The translations under genes and the position numbers were made by a program. A stretch of DNA of 64,000 bases, taken from NCBI GenBank assembly GCA_030849045.1, contig JASAOL010000613.1, positions 558,001-622,000 of the forward strand. The letters are read 5' to 3'. The notes under the pieces are model-generated. The model was not told the DNA's origin and ran no database searches. It was given only the letters and a program-made list of their open reading frames with translations. Source of the DNA: Wallacemonas rigidus (taxonomy: Eukaryota; Euglenozoa; Kinetoplastea; Trypanosomatida; Trypanosomatidae). Shown piece by piece: positions 46,818 through 56,417 of this stretch (the stretch's first letter is position 1; each line of letters opens with the position of its first letter).

Positions 46818-47778
46818 GACTGGAAACAACAACAACAAGACAATCGCGTGAAATTCTGTATGTCAACCAAGCTGTGCCAACAGCCGGCGTGCGTTGCACG
46901 AGAGAAAGAGAGGACGAGAGAGAGAGAGAAGGAAATGAGAAGGCCTCGCAGAAACGAGTGAAGCAGCGGTGTCCGTTTCTTTCGTGGAGTGCATACCGGG
47001 TTGAATAGAGGACCGCACTGCGCACCACGAAGACCAGATTAAAAAATAACAGCGATACAACACACACATACGAGCGGTGTGTGGTGAACGGTGGAGGTCA
47101 TCTTTCCATCGACTACCTCCACGGTCACACAAGTGCACCTTGGTGATGCGTCAAGGCGACGCGCAAGGCACACGGTGGGAGCGGCAGTCTCACCATGAGT
47201 GATGACCGCGTTCACAGCCTCAGTAGGCGAGACGCGCCCGTCTGGTCAGTTCGTCTCCGCTCCCCTCACTTGCGTAACCCTAGTGGCGCGCTCAAAGAGC
47301 GCATCTGATTGGATATGGCGTTGCCAACATCACGTGATTGAGCAATGCGGCACATTGATATGCATACATGGGTACATGAGCAGCGACGCCACTGTGGGCA
47401 GGATAAGCGAAGAAACATAAAAATCAACAGCGCCTCAATCGCTATCGAAACGAGCACAGAAAATGACGGGAAGCTCACCGAAGCCAAGTGGCTGAAAGAA
47501 ACCGAAACACAAAAACGGAAGACGGTGCGCGGGCAGCTTTGGCGTATCCGCATACGCGTGCTCGGCTCGCTCCCACGTCGGTCTCCTTCGTTTTCCTGTC
47601 CTTCTCGTCACCCTGTATATTTGTACATGTTTGAGATACGCCAACGGGTAGACGTACGCGAGAGTGCGTGTGAGAGTAGGAAAGACAAAAAGAGATGCAC
47701 CGCGCAACTCAGTCCTCCTTTTTTTTTTGTTCGCGCATTCGCCCCCGGTCCTTAGTCTCACCTGCGTCTTCTGGTGCT
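46818..47778 (-). other. Intergenic region
   Basis: About 960 nt with a GA/CT microsatellite near 46916-46932 (the polypyrimidine tract of the SELENOF-like gene) and otherwise mixed sequence. No gene was seen. Confidence 0.6.
46872..46873 (-). other. Probable spliced-leader acceptor for the SELENOF-like gene
   Basis: The minus-strand CT-rich tract (about 46904-46945) is followed by GGCTGTTGGCACAG. The first ATG after it is 46817. An alternative CAG lies closer to the ATG (TTTCCAG, 46820-46826). Confidence 0.5.
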
Positions 47779-50058
47779 CTACGAAGACGTCTTGGCAGCA
47801 ATCTTGTTCAGCGTGTGCGGCAGTGTCGAGGTACCGTTGAAAAGACGCATCAGCTCCTCATAAGTGATACGCGGAAACGCGGGTGTGAAGAGCCTCTGGC
47901 AAAGACCGTCTAGCTGGTCATCCGAAATGCTTGCGATTTCCAATTTGCGGCGGACGCACATCTTGAACTCGTCCACACCAATGAGGCTATCCTTTGCAAA
48001 GTCCGTGATGGCGTGGAACCCCTTCACGAAGAGCTGGCGGCGCTGATTGTAAAGCTCGAGAAGCTCCTTCGCGCCCTCCGCGGCGGCGTCTGTGACGGCT
48101 TGCTGCTTTTGCCTTGTGGCCTCGGCCGTGGGATCAGCAACGAACGTCTTCGACTCGGCCTTCACGCTGTCCTCGTAGATCGCCTTCCATGGACGGTCAT
48201 CGCTGGCGAGTTCACTACCCTCCGGCAACACACGCGCAGCCACCTCCTCGTACGACACATAGGACTCTTTGTTCTTGTCAAAGAAGCGCAGCACCGTCAA
48301 GATCTCCTGCTCCGACATGTCGAGCTTAAGCTGGTCCATGATGGAGAGAAAGACGCTCATGTCGAGCCCTGCGTGCTGCGACTCGTCGGCGCGACGGAAA
48401 GCGTCAGCGAGACCTGTCTGCTTGCTCAGAAGCATAGCCTGCATCTTGCGTACAATCTTGTTGATATCCGAGCGTGAGAACTCCTGCGCGTTGCCTTCCA
48501 TGTAGTCCAGGGAGTGGGCGTCCGAATTGAGGAGAATGAACTTGTACGCGTTGAGCGTGACGTGCGCACCGACGTAGAAGTCCTCTGGCGTGAAGAAGGT
48601 GCCTTCCGACTTGCGAACGGGCTGACGCTGCAGGAACTTACCGCCGACGATGCCGCTGTTGCGGATAACAGGCTCGTAGATGCTTACGGAGTTGTCAGCC
48701 AGATAGACAGCGATGACGAACCGGCGCACTTCATCCTCGTAGCGCGTCGTGTCGAGGCGCGCGAGAAATTTAACGACAGCGGTCTGAAAGCGGTGACGAC
48801 GCAGGTCTTCGATCTTCTGCTTGCGCTTCTCATCGATCTCGGCCGCCGTCATTTCGCGGCGCACAGAGCCGGGCGGCACAAACGGAGGCGGCGTCGCGCC
48901 GACGATGGGGGCGTACTCGGTGATGCCGAAGACGCTCTTCATGTAGTCCTTTGTGTAGAGATTGTAGTCGTGGATCTTCACCTTACGGCCGTACAGGTTG
49001 AGCACCGCACCAATGCGGATGTCTGCGTCTGTGTAGTACACTGTATTCTTGTTTTCCTGGAATGTGACGGAGCCAAGCGCGGTCGAGTCGAACTTGCCGG
49101 AGGGATCCGTGGGCTTGGCAATGCGCTGGCGACTGAAAAAGTTGGGAAACGGATCACGACCACTGTTCTGCGTGTCCTTCTCCACCAGTGCGATGCTGCC
49201 GTCGCTCAAGAAGTAGTAAAGCGTCAGGTAGTGCTTGTAACCGTAGAGATTCTCCGTATCATCCCAGGTGCAGTCGCAACGGAGTACCTTGCCGTCGTTC
49301 TCGAGGAACTGCTGAGTGGCGCGCACCTGCTGTGGGGTCAGCACATTGCTGAGAGCCGTCCCGGCAGCGAGGGAGCCTAAGCCCACTGTCTTTGTGGCTG
49401 AGCGGTTGCGGGACTGTGTGAAGCTGTCGACCGGCGGCTCGAACGACGGCGGCAATTCTTGGCCCAGCTCGCGGTAAAAATCGCGCGTGAAAGTATCGGC
49501 GTCGTACACAACGTACGTGCGGCCGTAGAAGCTGACCGGCTCGCCGATTTGTAGGTCCTCGTACACAATAGGCTCACCGTTGGGCTTGGGCACAATGTGG
49601 CGTTTGAGGTTGGCGGAAAAGGCGATTCCAGAGTTGTCCTGCTTCGGCTCAGAGACACTCATGGTCCCGTCTTCGAGGTAGTAGTTTAGCACCACCTTGC
49701 GCACACGCTCCGTCTCCGTGGCGCTCTCGGGCACCACCTCCAGTGTGAAGGCATAGAAGCGGAGCACACGTCCACTCAGGTCCTCCGACGGCTTTTCACC
49801 ACCCTGGGAGCCGCTGAACGTTGCGCCAGGACCACCGCTCGCGCTGTTCATGTAGCGCGCTATGGTTGATCGCATGCCGGCGTTTTCGGCAGTGCGGTCC
49901 GCTGGTACGCCGCCAATGGCGGTTGTGTCGTCGAAGCGCGGGCCTACCACTTGACTGCGGTGGTAGTTACGACGCATCATCTCCTCACCCACGGACATGC
50001 CCGGCACCATGGGCAGACGAAACTCCTTTTTCATTTCTTGCGACTGCAGGTAGGCCAT
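47779..50058 (-). CDS. EFHC/Rib72-type flagellar protein with three DM10 domains
   Basis: A 759-aa protein of the EFHC1/EFHC2 (Rib72) family, microtubule inner proteins of ciliary doublets. Three DM10 domains are visible: about residues 95-205 (VLRFYAFTLEV to VVYDADTFTRDFY), 255-370 (VLRCDCTWDD to IHDYNLYTKDYM) and 428-535 (VVKFLARLDTTRYEDEVRRF to LNSDAHSLDYME). Each ends in the typical Asp-x-(F/Y)-T/(S/L)-x-(F/Y) segment. EF-hand-like sequence follows at about 605 (FFDKNKESYVSYEEVAARVL), with further acidic helices to the C-terminus. Length and order match Rib72. The protein is expected in the flagellar axoneme. The ATG at 50058 is the first after an acceptor at about 50115. Confidence 0.93.
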   Translation of the reverse strand: MAYLQSQEMKKEFRLPMVPGMSVGEEMMRRNYHRSQVVGPRFDDTTAIGGVPADRTAENAGMRSTIARYMNSASGGPGATFSGSQGGEKPSEDLSGRVLRFYAFTLEVVPESATETERVRKVVLNYYLEDGTMSVSEPKQDNSGIAFSANLKRHIVPKPNGEPIVYEDLQIGEPVSFYGRTYVVYDADTFTRDFYRELGQELPPSFEPPVDSFTQSRNRSATKTVGLGSLAAGTALSNVLTPQQVRATQQFLENDGKVLRCDCTWDDTENLYGYKHYLTLYYFLSDGSIALVEKDTQNSGRDPFPNFFSRQRIAKPTDPSGKFDSTALGSVTFQENKNTVYYTDADIRIGAVLNLYGRKVKIHDYNLYTKDYMKSVFGITEYAPIVGATPPPFVPPGSVRREMTAAEIDEKRKQKIEDLRRHRFQTAVVKFLARLDTTRYEDEVRRFVIAVYLADNSVSIYEPVIRNSGIVGGKFLQRQPVRKSEGTFFTPEDFYVGAHVTLNAYKFILLNSDAHSLDYMEGNAQEFSRSDINKIVRKMQAMLLSKQTGLADAFRRADESQHAGLDMSVFLSIMDQLKLDMSEQEILTVLRFFDKNKESYVSYEEVAARVLPEGSELASDDRPWKAIYEDSVKAESKTFVADPTAEATRQKQQAVTDAAAEGAKELLELYNQRRQLFVKGFHAITDFAKDSLIGVDEFKMCVRRKLEIASISDDQLDGLCQRLFTPAFPRITYEELMRLFNGTSTLPHTLNKIAAKTSS

Positions 50059-50803
50059 TGTCAATTCGTAACGGCACGTGTATATGCGCGTCTGTGTCGT
50101 GATTCGGTTGAAGACTAGCAGAGAGACTTACTGTTTTTTTTTTTTTCGTTTGGCTTGAATCAGCATAAAAGATAGATAGACCAGTGGAGCGAGCAAGCGA
50201 GCGAGCGAGAGAAAGAAAAGAGCCAAGAGGCGAGGGTGAAAGATTCAAAGTCTCCGTTGAAGTGCGAGAGCCAGTAAAACGGTGTGCGTGCGAGTATGCG
50301 GGCGATCACACGTGGTGAGGCGAAGACAGTGCGCTGAGCAGGGAAATTAGTGAGCCATCACGCACACGTACACACAGACGCATACGAAGACAGAACAGAG
50401 CGAATGGAGAGAAAAAAAAAAAAGAATGGCGTAGTTGACAATGAGTTTGTGGTGTCGTCGTTTGCTTTGGCATGGAGCTGTGGTGAACATGAGAAATAAA
50501 TAAATAAAAAACAACAAACGGGATAGTGTGAAATGACAACGGGAGCAAAGCGCGCATTGAAAAGAAAGGAGAAACACAATCGAGTGGCACGCTGATGGAC
50601 AGAGTATTCGACGCTGCTTGTTTCTTTTTGCTGGTCGCCTGCACGTTCCAGTAGATACCACTACATTTTATTTTATTTTGATGATGTTGTTGGTTGATGT
50701 GCGTGTACATGTGATTCTTGATACATTGCACGTCACACACAAGTGCTCAAAGCAGGAAAAAAAAAGTGTGATTCGTTTGATGATGACACCTCTCCCTCTA
50801 CAC
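50059..50803 (-). other. Intergenic region
   Basis: Spacer between the WD40 gene and the EFHC gene. Contains a GAGC/GCAA repeat (50189-50213), T13 and A12 runs and a short AAAT repeat near 50494-50508. No gene was seen. Confidence 0.65.
50115..50116 (-). other. Probable spliced-leader acceptor for the EFHC gene
   Basis: Minus-strand GTAAGTCTCTCTGCTAG ends here. The first ATG downstream is 50058. The polypyrimidine run is short, so confidence is limited. Confidence 0.45.
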
Positions 50804-53656
50804 CTAGGTATCCATGAGCGCACGATGAGGCACTGGAAGGGCGGTCAGAGCGCATTGTTCGGCGGCGGCGACAACATAATCCCGGACCGGTACGATACTC
50901 GTCAATGTAGTGGCGGCGAAAGGCCCTTCTGGGCCCCAGAGACGGGCGAACACATACTTGCAGCTCGTGTCGAGCAGCTGAATGAGGCCATTGTCGTACG
51001 CAAACGCGAGGAAACGGCGGTCCTTTTCGAGCACAACAGCGAGACAGTACGGGACCCGCGCTGCCGAGTTGCTCGCATTGCCGACTGTTCCAGTGGACAA
51101 CCGACGCGCCGCCGCGCCAGGGTACGACACGCAGCGTGGCTCCTTGCTACTCGCCGTCGTGGAGTTGCTCGTGGCAGCCGCTGCCTTCCCCGTTGCTACG
51201 GAGGTCACCGGTGCGACGCCGCCTGTCGCAGAGACCACGTGCGTCGGCGTGCCCGTCATATCGCAGAGGTACGCGTCCGAGCTGTGCTCGCATAGCACGA
51301 CCAGCCCGATCCCGCTCTGCTCAACAGCGGTGACACTCAGCACGTTGGTTGTGAAGGTGTACCGCGAGGCTGGTAGGCTCTCAGTCACACCTGACGGCGA
51401 GCACCGGTGAACCGAGATGGCTTTATCAGTGGGAATGCGCACGGTGGCCGCACCGGAGGCGCTGTCCAGGTCGAGGCTGACGGCGATGGTGCGGGCCAAA
51501 CGGTTGCGCGCAAGGGCGGTGGCGGCGGTAGGACGTCCCGGTGACAAGACGGCAGCCGCCTGAAGTGTGAAGTTGGCAGCCGCGTTCGTCTGCGCACTAG
51601 ACGCGTACACCTGTACCGCACCGTTTTTCATTTCAACCACCACAGCACACATCGCATTCGCCCCAGTCACTGTCTCCCTGGCGCCTACTAGCGCGACGGA
51701 CTGCGGCCTCACACCGGGGGTAGCCCGAAAAGCTACAGCACCAGTTGTGGCGGTGGCGTGCTCACGCATTCCCAAGACCGCGATGGCACCTCCCTCGCCA
51801 CGCTTGGACGAAAGGCCTAGCGCGACAAAGTGCGGGTGGTTCGCCTCGCTAAAGCAAATGACGTCGTAGTTCGCATTCAACGTCCACTGCCGCGTCTTGC
51901 GCCAGCTGCCAGCATCGCTGCTCGCACTGACGTCAGGTGCTGCGCCAAAGCAGAACGCCATGACCACCGCGTCCGACGTCGCCACCAGCATTTCGGACGT
52001 GAGTGCACACCACGCCACAGCCACCACCGATTTGCCGATCATGAGTCCACGCGTGCCATTCGGGACGGGCAGCATCGTTTTCTCATCGGCAACACACAAG
52101 GCGGCGTCCGTCACGCCATCCGATTTGGCTGGTAGAAAAGCGACGGCGCCTTCGACCGCGCCATGCGCGTGGTGCACCTTCAGTCGCGTGACGACCGCGC
52201 AGTTCACAGCCGACGGTAGCACCACAGCCCCGCGGGTGGAGCGGCGGTAGTCAAGCACGCACACATCACCCTCTCCACCGCACGTTAACAGACGCTCCCA
52301 GACGTTGCCTGACGACAACTCCAAGCATATTCCCGTCACAGCGGATAAATGAGGAGTGAAGGAGGCGACCAGATGCACCTCTTTCGCAGCTTGTGTGGCG
52401 AATTCGGCGTAGTTCCAAATGTACACCTCGCCCGTGTGCGCACCGACGAGGAGTCGCTTGTTGGCGGCGTCCATCACGAGCGACGTGCAGCCAATCGAGG
52501 CGGTGGCACCTGTGGCCGTTTTGGGGCCGAGGAGGCGGGCCACTCCCGTGGTGCGATTCACAATGTAAGCGCCATCGTACATGCTGCACGTCGCCAGCAC
52601 TGGGCCATCCACGTGGAGGCCCCCCACGGTTGCGGTGTGAGGCTTTCCTTTCCACGTCAGTTTGAGTGCGGCACGCCAGCTGCCCGACGGTGTCTCGTGA
52701 GTGCTTCTGTCGACACTACCCTGGCTCGCCGGCGTTGTCGTGCTCATCGTGTGCTCGAGCTCAAGCACGTGCTCCAGTACGAAGCCGTCTGTGCACCCGA
52801 TGAAAATGGAGAAGCTGCGCTGCGCCGATGTCGCAATGGCGCTCTTTCGCGGCGGCGGTGACAGCGATGAGTGAGTCTTGCCGTTGCTGGCGCTCGCAAA
52901 GCTGAGGACGCGGAGCACAGTGGTGGCCCGCGCAGCATCGGCTGGAGAAGCGGCCAAGCGTTGCTTCGTGGGCCACTGCCACACCGTCACAGGTGAGAGC
53001 GAGCCTGCTGCGACGAGGACGTCCTGGCCGACAAACGCGAGACCAGATACGGTACCGCATCCGTCTAACGGCAGCGTTTGAACAGTCTCCGTGGTGGTCC
53101 CTGTCACACGCCACACACGGACGGTGCGGTCGAGACTCGCCGTCGCTAAAAACGGCGACTGCGACTCTGAGTCACTGATCGCCATGGCCGTCACGCGTGT
53201 CTCGTGGCCACGCAGCGTGCGGACACGCTTGAACGTTTTCGCACACCACACGTGGACGTTGGCGTCGTCCTCCAAGCCCTCGCTCCCGGGAGCAGACTCG
53301 AGCCGCACAAAGAGGAATTCCGGAGTCGTGAGACACTGTACCACAGAGTTGTTTGCGCCGTGCTCGCAGGAGGCGACGAGCGTGTTATCGGCGCAGTTCC
53401 ACAGAAGAAGACGTCCGTCGTGATGAAGCGAGGCCACACGCAACGGAGCGGTCGCCGCCGCCGTCGAGACGCCGCCGGAGTTCTTCGAGGTACTCATGTC
53501 GACTTTTTGGTTAACTAGTTGACGAACGCCACGTGATCCCACGGGCATCCCGGTAGTCTGTTGACCTCCCACGACCACAGTGGGCTGGAGAATCTGGATG
53601 CCCGTTGTCCGAAACGGTGTGCGCAACAGTTTCATATCGCACGGACGCTCTTCCAT
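50804..53656 (-). CDS. WD40 beta-propeller protein, 950 aa
   Basis: The N-terminal half has several WD40 repeats, with clear blades at LHHDGRLLLWNC, NVHVWCAKTFKRVRTLRGH and ATASLDRTVRVWRV. A further blade lies near HTGEVYIWNYAEF. The second half also shows beta-propeller-like strand patterning, suggesting two propellers. A linker with the conserved-looking GIQILQPTVVVGG precedes the first blade. The overall plan resembles large WD40 scaffold proteins of the U3 snoRNP/UTP type, but I see no signature that assigns one. No membrane segment or signal peptide is present. The ATG at 53656 is the first after an acceptor at 53751; M8 (53635) is an alternative start. Confidence 0.85.
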   Translation of the reverse strand: MEERPCDMKLLRTPFRTTGIQILQPTVVVGGQQTTGMPVGSRGVRQLVNQKVDMSTSKNSGGVSTAAATAPLRVASLHHDGRLLLWNCADNTLVASCEHGANNSVVQCLTTPEFLFVRLESAPGSEGLEDDANVHVWCAKTFKRVRTLRGHETRVTAMAISDSESQSPFLATASLDRTVRVWRVTGTTTETVQTLPLDGCGTVSGLAFVGQDVLVAAGSLSPVTVWQWPTKQRLAASPADAARATTVLRVLSFASASNGKTHSSLSPPPRKSAIATSAQRSFSIFIGCTDGFVLEHVLELEHTMSTTTPASQGSVDRSTHETPSGSWRAALKLTWKGKPHTATVGGLHVDGPVLATCSMYDGAYIVNRTTGVARLLGPKTATGATASIGCTSLVMDAANKRLLVGAHTGEVYIWNYAEFATQAAKEVHLVASFTPHLSAVTGICLELSSGNVWERLLTCGGEGDVCVLDYRRSTRGAVVLPSAVNCAVVTRLKVHHAHGAVEGAVAFLPAKSDGVTDAALCVADEKTMLPVPNGTRGLMIGKSVVAVAWCALTSEMLVATSDAVVMAFCFGAAPDVSASSDAGSWRKTRQWTLNANYDVICFSEANHPHFVALGLSSKRGEGGAIAVLGMREHATATTGAVAFRATPGVRPQSVALVGARETVTGANAMCAVVVEMKNGAVQVYASSAQTNAAANFTLQAAAVLSPGRPTAATALARNRLARTIAVSLDLDSASGAATVRIPTDKAISVHRCSPSGVTESLPASRYTFTTNVLSVTAVEQSGIGLVVLCEHSSDAYLCDMTGTPTHVVSATGGVAPVTSVATGKAAAATSNSTTASSKEPRCVSYPGAAARRLSTGTVGNASNSAARVPYCLAVVLEKDRRFLAFAYDNGLIQLLDTSCKYVFARLWGPEGPFAATTLTSIVPVRDYVVAAAEQCALTALPVPHRALMDT

Positions 53657-54189
53657 CGTCACGGCTGTTACCTTGCGTCGTTGGCGCTATTGTTTTTTTT
53701 TTGTTTTTTTTTGTGAGGCGTACGAAGACGCTAAACAGATCAGGGCAGCTCTGCAGTGTGTCATTCACGAGACAAAAACAAAAGAAGAACAAGGCGCGAT
53801 ATGACACGGCGTACGCGTTCGAGAAGCAAAGCGTGGTGCACAGGAATAAAGGTGTGTGTGTGAGAGAGAGAGGGACAGAAAGGAGGTGCGCGATTGAGTG
53901 GCGAAGGTCGGACGACATGGTAAGACCGCGCTGTTGCGAACTGAAGAAGGCCGGCAGGTGTTAGCTTGCCGGGGGTCACAGGAATTCCGGCAAGTCCGCG
54001 CTCCTGCGTCCCGGCAATGGTTCACGCGATGGTTGTTTGCGTGAACTGCTCCCACTGTACGTGTGTTGTGAGGGGTGTCGTGGCCATCATTGTCGATGGA
54101 AATGATGGCATCCAAAGGCGGCGTTTAGAGAGAGTAGTTTTCACTTTAAACGACATGGTTGGGCAAATGTTCCCGTAACAGGTATGAGG
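53657..54189 (-). other. Intergenic region
   Basis: Spacer containing T10-G-T9 (plus strand, 53693-53713), a GA/TG repeat near 53850-53872 and the acceptor of the WD40 gene. No gene was seen. Confidence 0.65.
53751..53752 (-). other. Probable spliced-leader acceptor for the WD40 gene
   Basis: Minus-strand CTTGTTCTTCTTTTGTTTTT leads to CACTGCAG. The first ATG downstream is 53656. Confidence 0.55.
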
Positions 54190-55866
54190 CTAGGATGTCG
54201 CGGTGCTGACGCCACTCTCCGCGCCCGCGCTGTCGCTGGTGCTCTCTTCAGAAGCCTCCTCTCCTGTTTGGTGGGCACGAGATGAGAGACGGTGTGAGGC
54301 AGAAGCGGTTGTGCCGAAGAGGGACGCCGAACCACGTGAGCGCGACGAGAGTGCGAGGTATGAGGTACCGACGTCCCCCGCGCGTTTGCGCGACACCGTC
54401 TCAGGCTGCGAGGAGAGCGCCACATGACGGCGCAGAGCCTCTTCCGTGAGGCTCGCCGCTGTGCCGGCATCGTCTTTGTTTTTTGAGCGATCGACGTCGC
54501 CAGCGCTGGAGGAGTCATGGTGCCTGCGTTCGCCTGCCTCAGCGTGGGCCGCATCCAACTGAAGCGGTACGAGCGCAATGCGGTACACACTGTCGGCCAA
54601 CACGACGCACCGCTGTGACGCGGCCGTCCGCTTGCTGTCGCTGCCGGCATCCTTCTGGTCGCTCTGTGACGAGGTCGTGAAACATGTTTCGACGGCACAT
54701 TGTGTCTGAGTATAGACCGGAAATGCCGTGGAAGGCGTTGACACCGGATCCGTCGTGTCCTCGCGCGTGCGCTTGCCGCCCTTTGAGGTTGACCCTTTCG
54801 CAACGAGAAGGCGCGGTACCAGACCGAATACACGTGGCGTCAGAGGCAGCGCGCACGGGTCCACGCCAGTTTTCTGCGCATAGGTTGCTAGCGGTACATG
54901 ATGCACGCGAAGAGACGAGCGCGCCGTGCGTTGGCGCACACCCCGGCTACGCCATCCCCGGACAGCAATGGCGAGCTCGTCGAGATGTGGAATCTGCCGT
55001 GTATGTGTGAAGAGACTTTCTGTTGGGTGGTACCAATACGCAGCGGTCGGCCGCGCCCCCGTGACAGCATCCATGGTTGGCGTGCTCGACGGCAGTACGC
55101 GCGGACGCGGTGTGCCGTCGGGGTAACAGGGCGGCCGGTCGTCACCTTCCAGGAGTTGGGCGGCGTTCAACCCGAAGAGATCTGCGTCGGCTTGGTACCC
55201 ACACGCCTCTTCTTCGAAGGGAAGCGGATAGAAGAGGTCGCCCCCGCCTGGTCGGCGCGACAATAGCATGGGTAACCCATTGACGTACACGCGCACATAG
55301 GTCTGTGTCTGATCGACGAGAGGTGTTGTAGAGAGAGTCGCGTCAATGTCCGGATCTCCCATCAAAGCAGCCGCGCGTCGGTGTGCTGCGGAGGCGAAAT
55401 GATGATGTGCGTCCTGCAGCATCCGCTCTGTAGCTGCGGATGAAGAGACCGGCGTAAGGCGAAGCTCACAAGGCACACAACAGTAGTAATATGGCGCACG
55501 CGCGTCCGACGGATTCGCGTCGATCGGTTCTGTAGACACGACCGACGCGGGCGGCGCTCCCGTCGCTTTGGCTTCCTGCGCACGGACGTCAGCAGTCACG
55601 CCGTAAAGTGTGGTCGGCTCCGTGTCACAAACGCAGCGTCGAAGGCCGTGCTGTTCGAGGCGGGCAAGGAGGTGCTCAGCTAGGTTGGCGTGCTTGTGCT
55701 CGCCGACATCCACGACGTCCTCATCGATTTGTTCCTCGTGGCGACTCATAATAGACCGAGAGGAAGGGAGAGCACCCGACACGCGCAGACGCTGGCGCAG
55801 GCGACCGAGGTGCGCGACGGAATGCCTCGTGCCCGATGACGCCGCAGTCGAAGCTAGCTTTGGCAT
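54190..55866 (-). CDS. 558-aa protein of unknown function
   Basis: I do not recognise the family. From ATG 55866 it opens MPKLASTAASSGTRHSVAHL. Folded-looking parts are residues about 70-130 (EHLLARLEQHGLRRCVCD), 170-260 with YVRVYVNGLPMLLSRRP, and a block near 290-340 (LTPRVFGLVPRLLV at its end). The last 170 residues are Ser/Ala/Asp/Lys-rich and probably disordered, with bipartite basic clusters such as KGGKRTRE. A second Met at 55749 (MSRHEEQIDED) is an alternative start. The frame is open further upstream to 55999, with FRRIGAIILFISSVGLLNNY in it. It has no ATG of its own, but would be reached by translation through a candidate cis-splice (see findings). Confidence 0.75.
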   Translation of the reverse strand: MPKLASTAASSGTRHSVAHLGRLRQRLRVSGALPSSRSIMSRHEEQIDEDVVDVGEHKHANLAEHLLARLEQHGLRRCVCDTEPTTLYGVTADVRAQEAKATGAPPASVVSTEPIDANPSDARAPYYYCCVPCELRLTPVSSSAATERMLQDAHHHFASAAHRRAAALMGDPDIDATLSTTPLVDQTQTYVRVYVNGLPMLLSRRPGGGDLFYPLPFEEEACGYQADADLFGLNAAQLLEGDDRPPCYPDGTPRPRVLPSSTPTMDAVTGARPTAAYWYHPTESLFTHTRQIPHLDELAIAVRGWRSRGVRQRTARSSLRVHHVPLATYAQKTGVDPCALPLTPRVFGLVPRLLVAKGSTSKGGKRTREDTTDPVSTPSTAFPVYTQTQCAVETCFTTSSQSDQKDAGSDSKRTAASQRCVVLADSVYRIALVPLQLDAAHAEAGERRHHDSSSAGDVDRSKNKDDAGTAASLTEEALRRHVALSSQPETVSRKRAGDVGTSYLALSSRSRGSASLFGTTASASHRLSSRAHQTGEEASEESTSDSAGAESGVSTATS

Positions 55867-56417
55867 CTCTTCTTTTATCCAATCTTCCGTATAATTATTA
55901 AGCAAACCCACGGAAGAGATGAAGAGTATGATCGCACCGATTCTTCGAAAGGGTACACGGTGCACATGGGTTTGATCGCACGACGACGACGACAGCCAAT
56001 GGGGCCTTCAATAGAGAAACAAGGAGAGGAACACGTAGACGTAGACGTAGACGAGAGGGACGAGGAACTGTGTGCACGGGACTTACTTTTTGGCTCGGAT
56101 CGTAAACACACCGATTTGGGTATGGCAAAACATTTTCTGGACAGCCTTCGCGAGAGCCGCGTACGGATCCGCACTGTCTGACCAGAGAATCCGCAACGCG
56201 CCGTTGAAGCGCAAGACAAGTTTGAATGAATAATGCGAGTATGTGAAAGGAGTCGCATACGACGCCCCACTGTGCCTCGCGTGGCACCTCACCATCCGAA
56301 CAGGACTCTCTCGGCACCAGTGATGTGTGTTTGCCTGTTCACGTTTTCTTTTCTTTCTGTTGCGTGCCGTGTGAGTATTGCTCATTCATGGCGGGGGCTT
56401 TCTGATAGCATAGGTCC
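55867..56417 (-). other. Upstream region of the 558-aa gene, with uORF or cis-intron candidate
   Basis: Contains a minus-strand polypyrimidine tract (about 56007-56030) and AG at 56006-56007. An out-of-frame 30-codon ORF (ATG 55967 to stop at 55875) lies 8 nt before ATG 55866. An open frame of up to 100 codons (56083-56385) also occurs, with folded-looking sequence (KLVLRFNGALRILW). Either a spliced-leader acceptor at 56006 gives a uORF, or a 56006-56086 cis-intron joins the two frames. Confidence 0.5.
56006..56007 (-). other. Probable splice acceptor (trans or cis)
   Basis: The minus-strand run cctctccttgtttctctatt leads to GAAG. It is the best acceptor for the 558-aa gene. The same AG is the 3' end of the candidate 81-nt cis-intron. 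Confidence 0.6.

Noticed and set aside
50126-50131. Another minus-strand GTAAGT, upstream of the EFHC gene
   Set aside because: Only 10 nt separate it from the following TAG, too short for an intron. It shows that GTAAGT can occur by chance near acceptors, which tempers the cis-intron finding at 56086.
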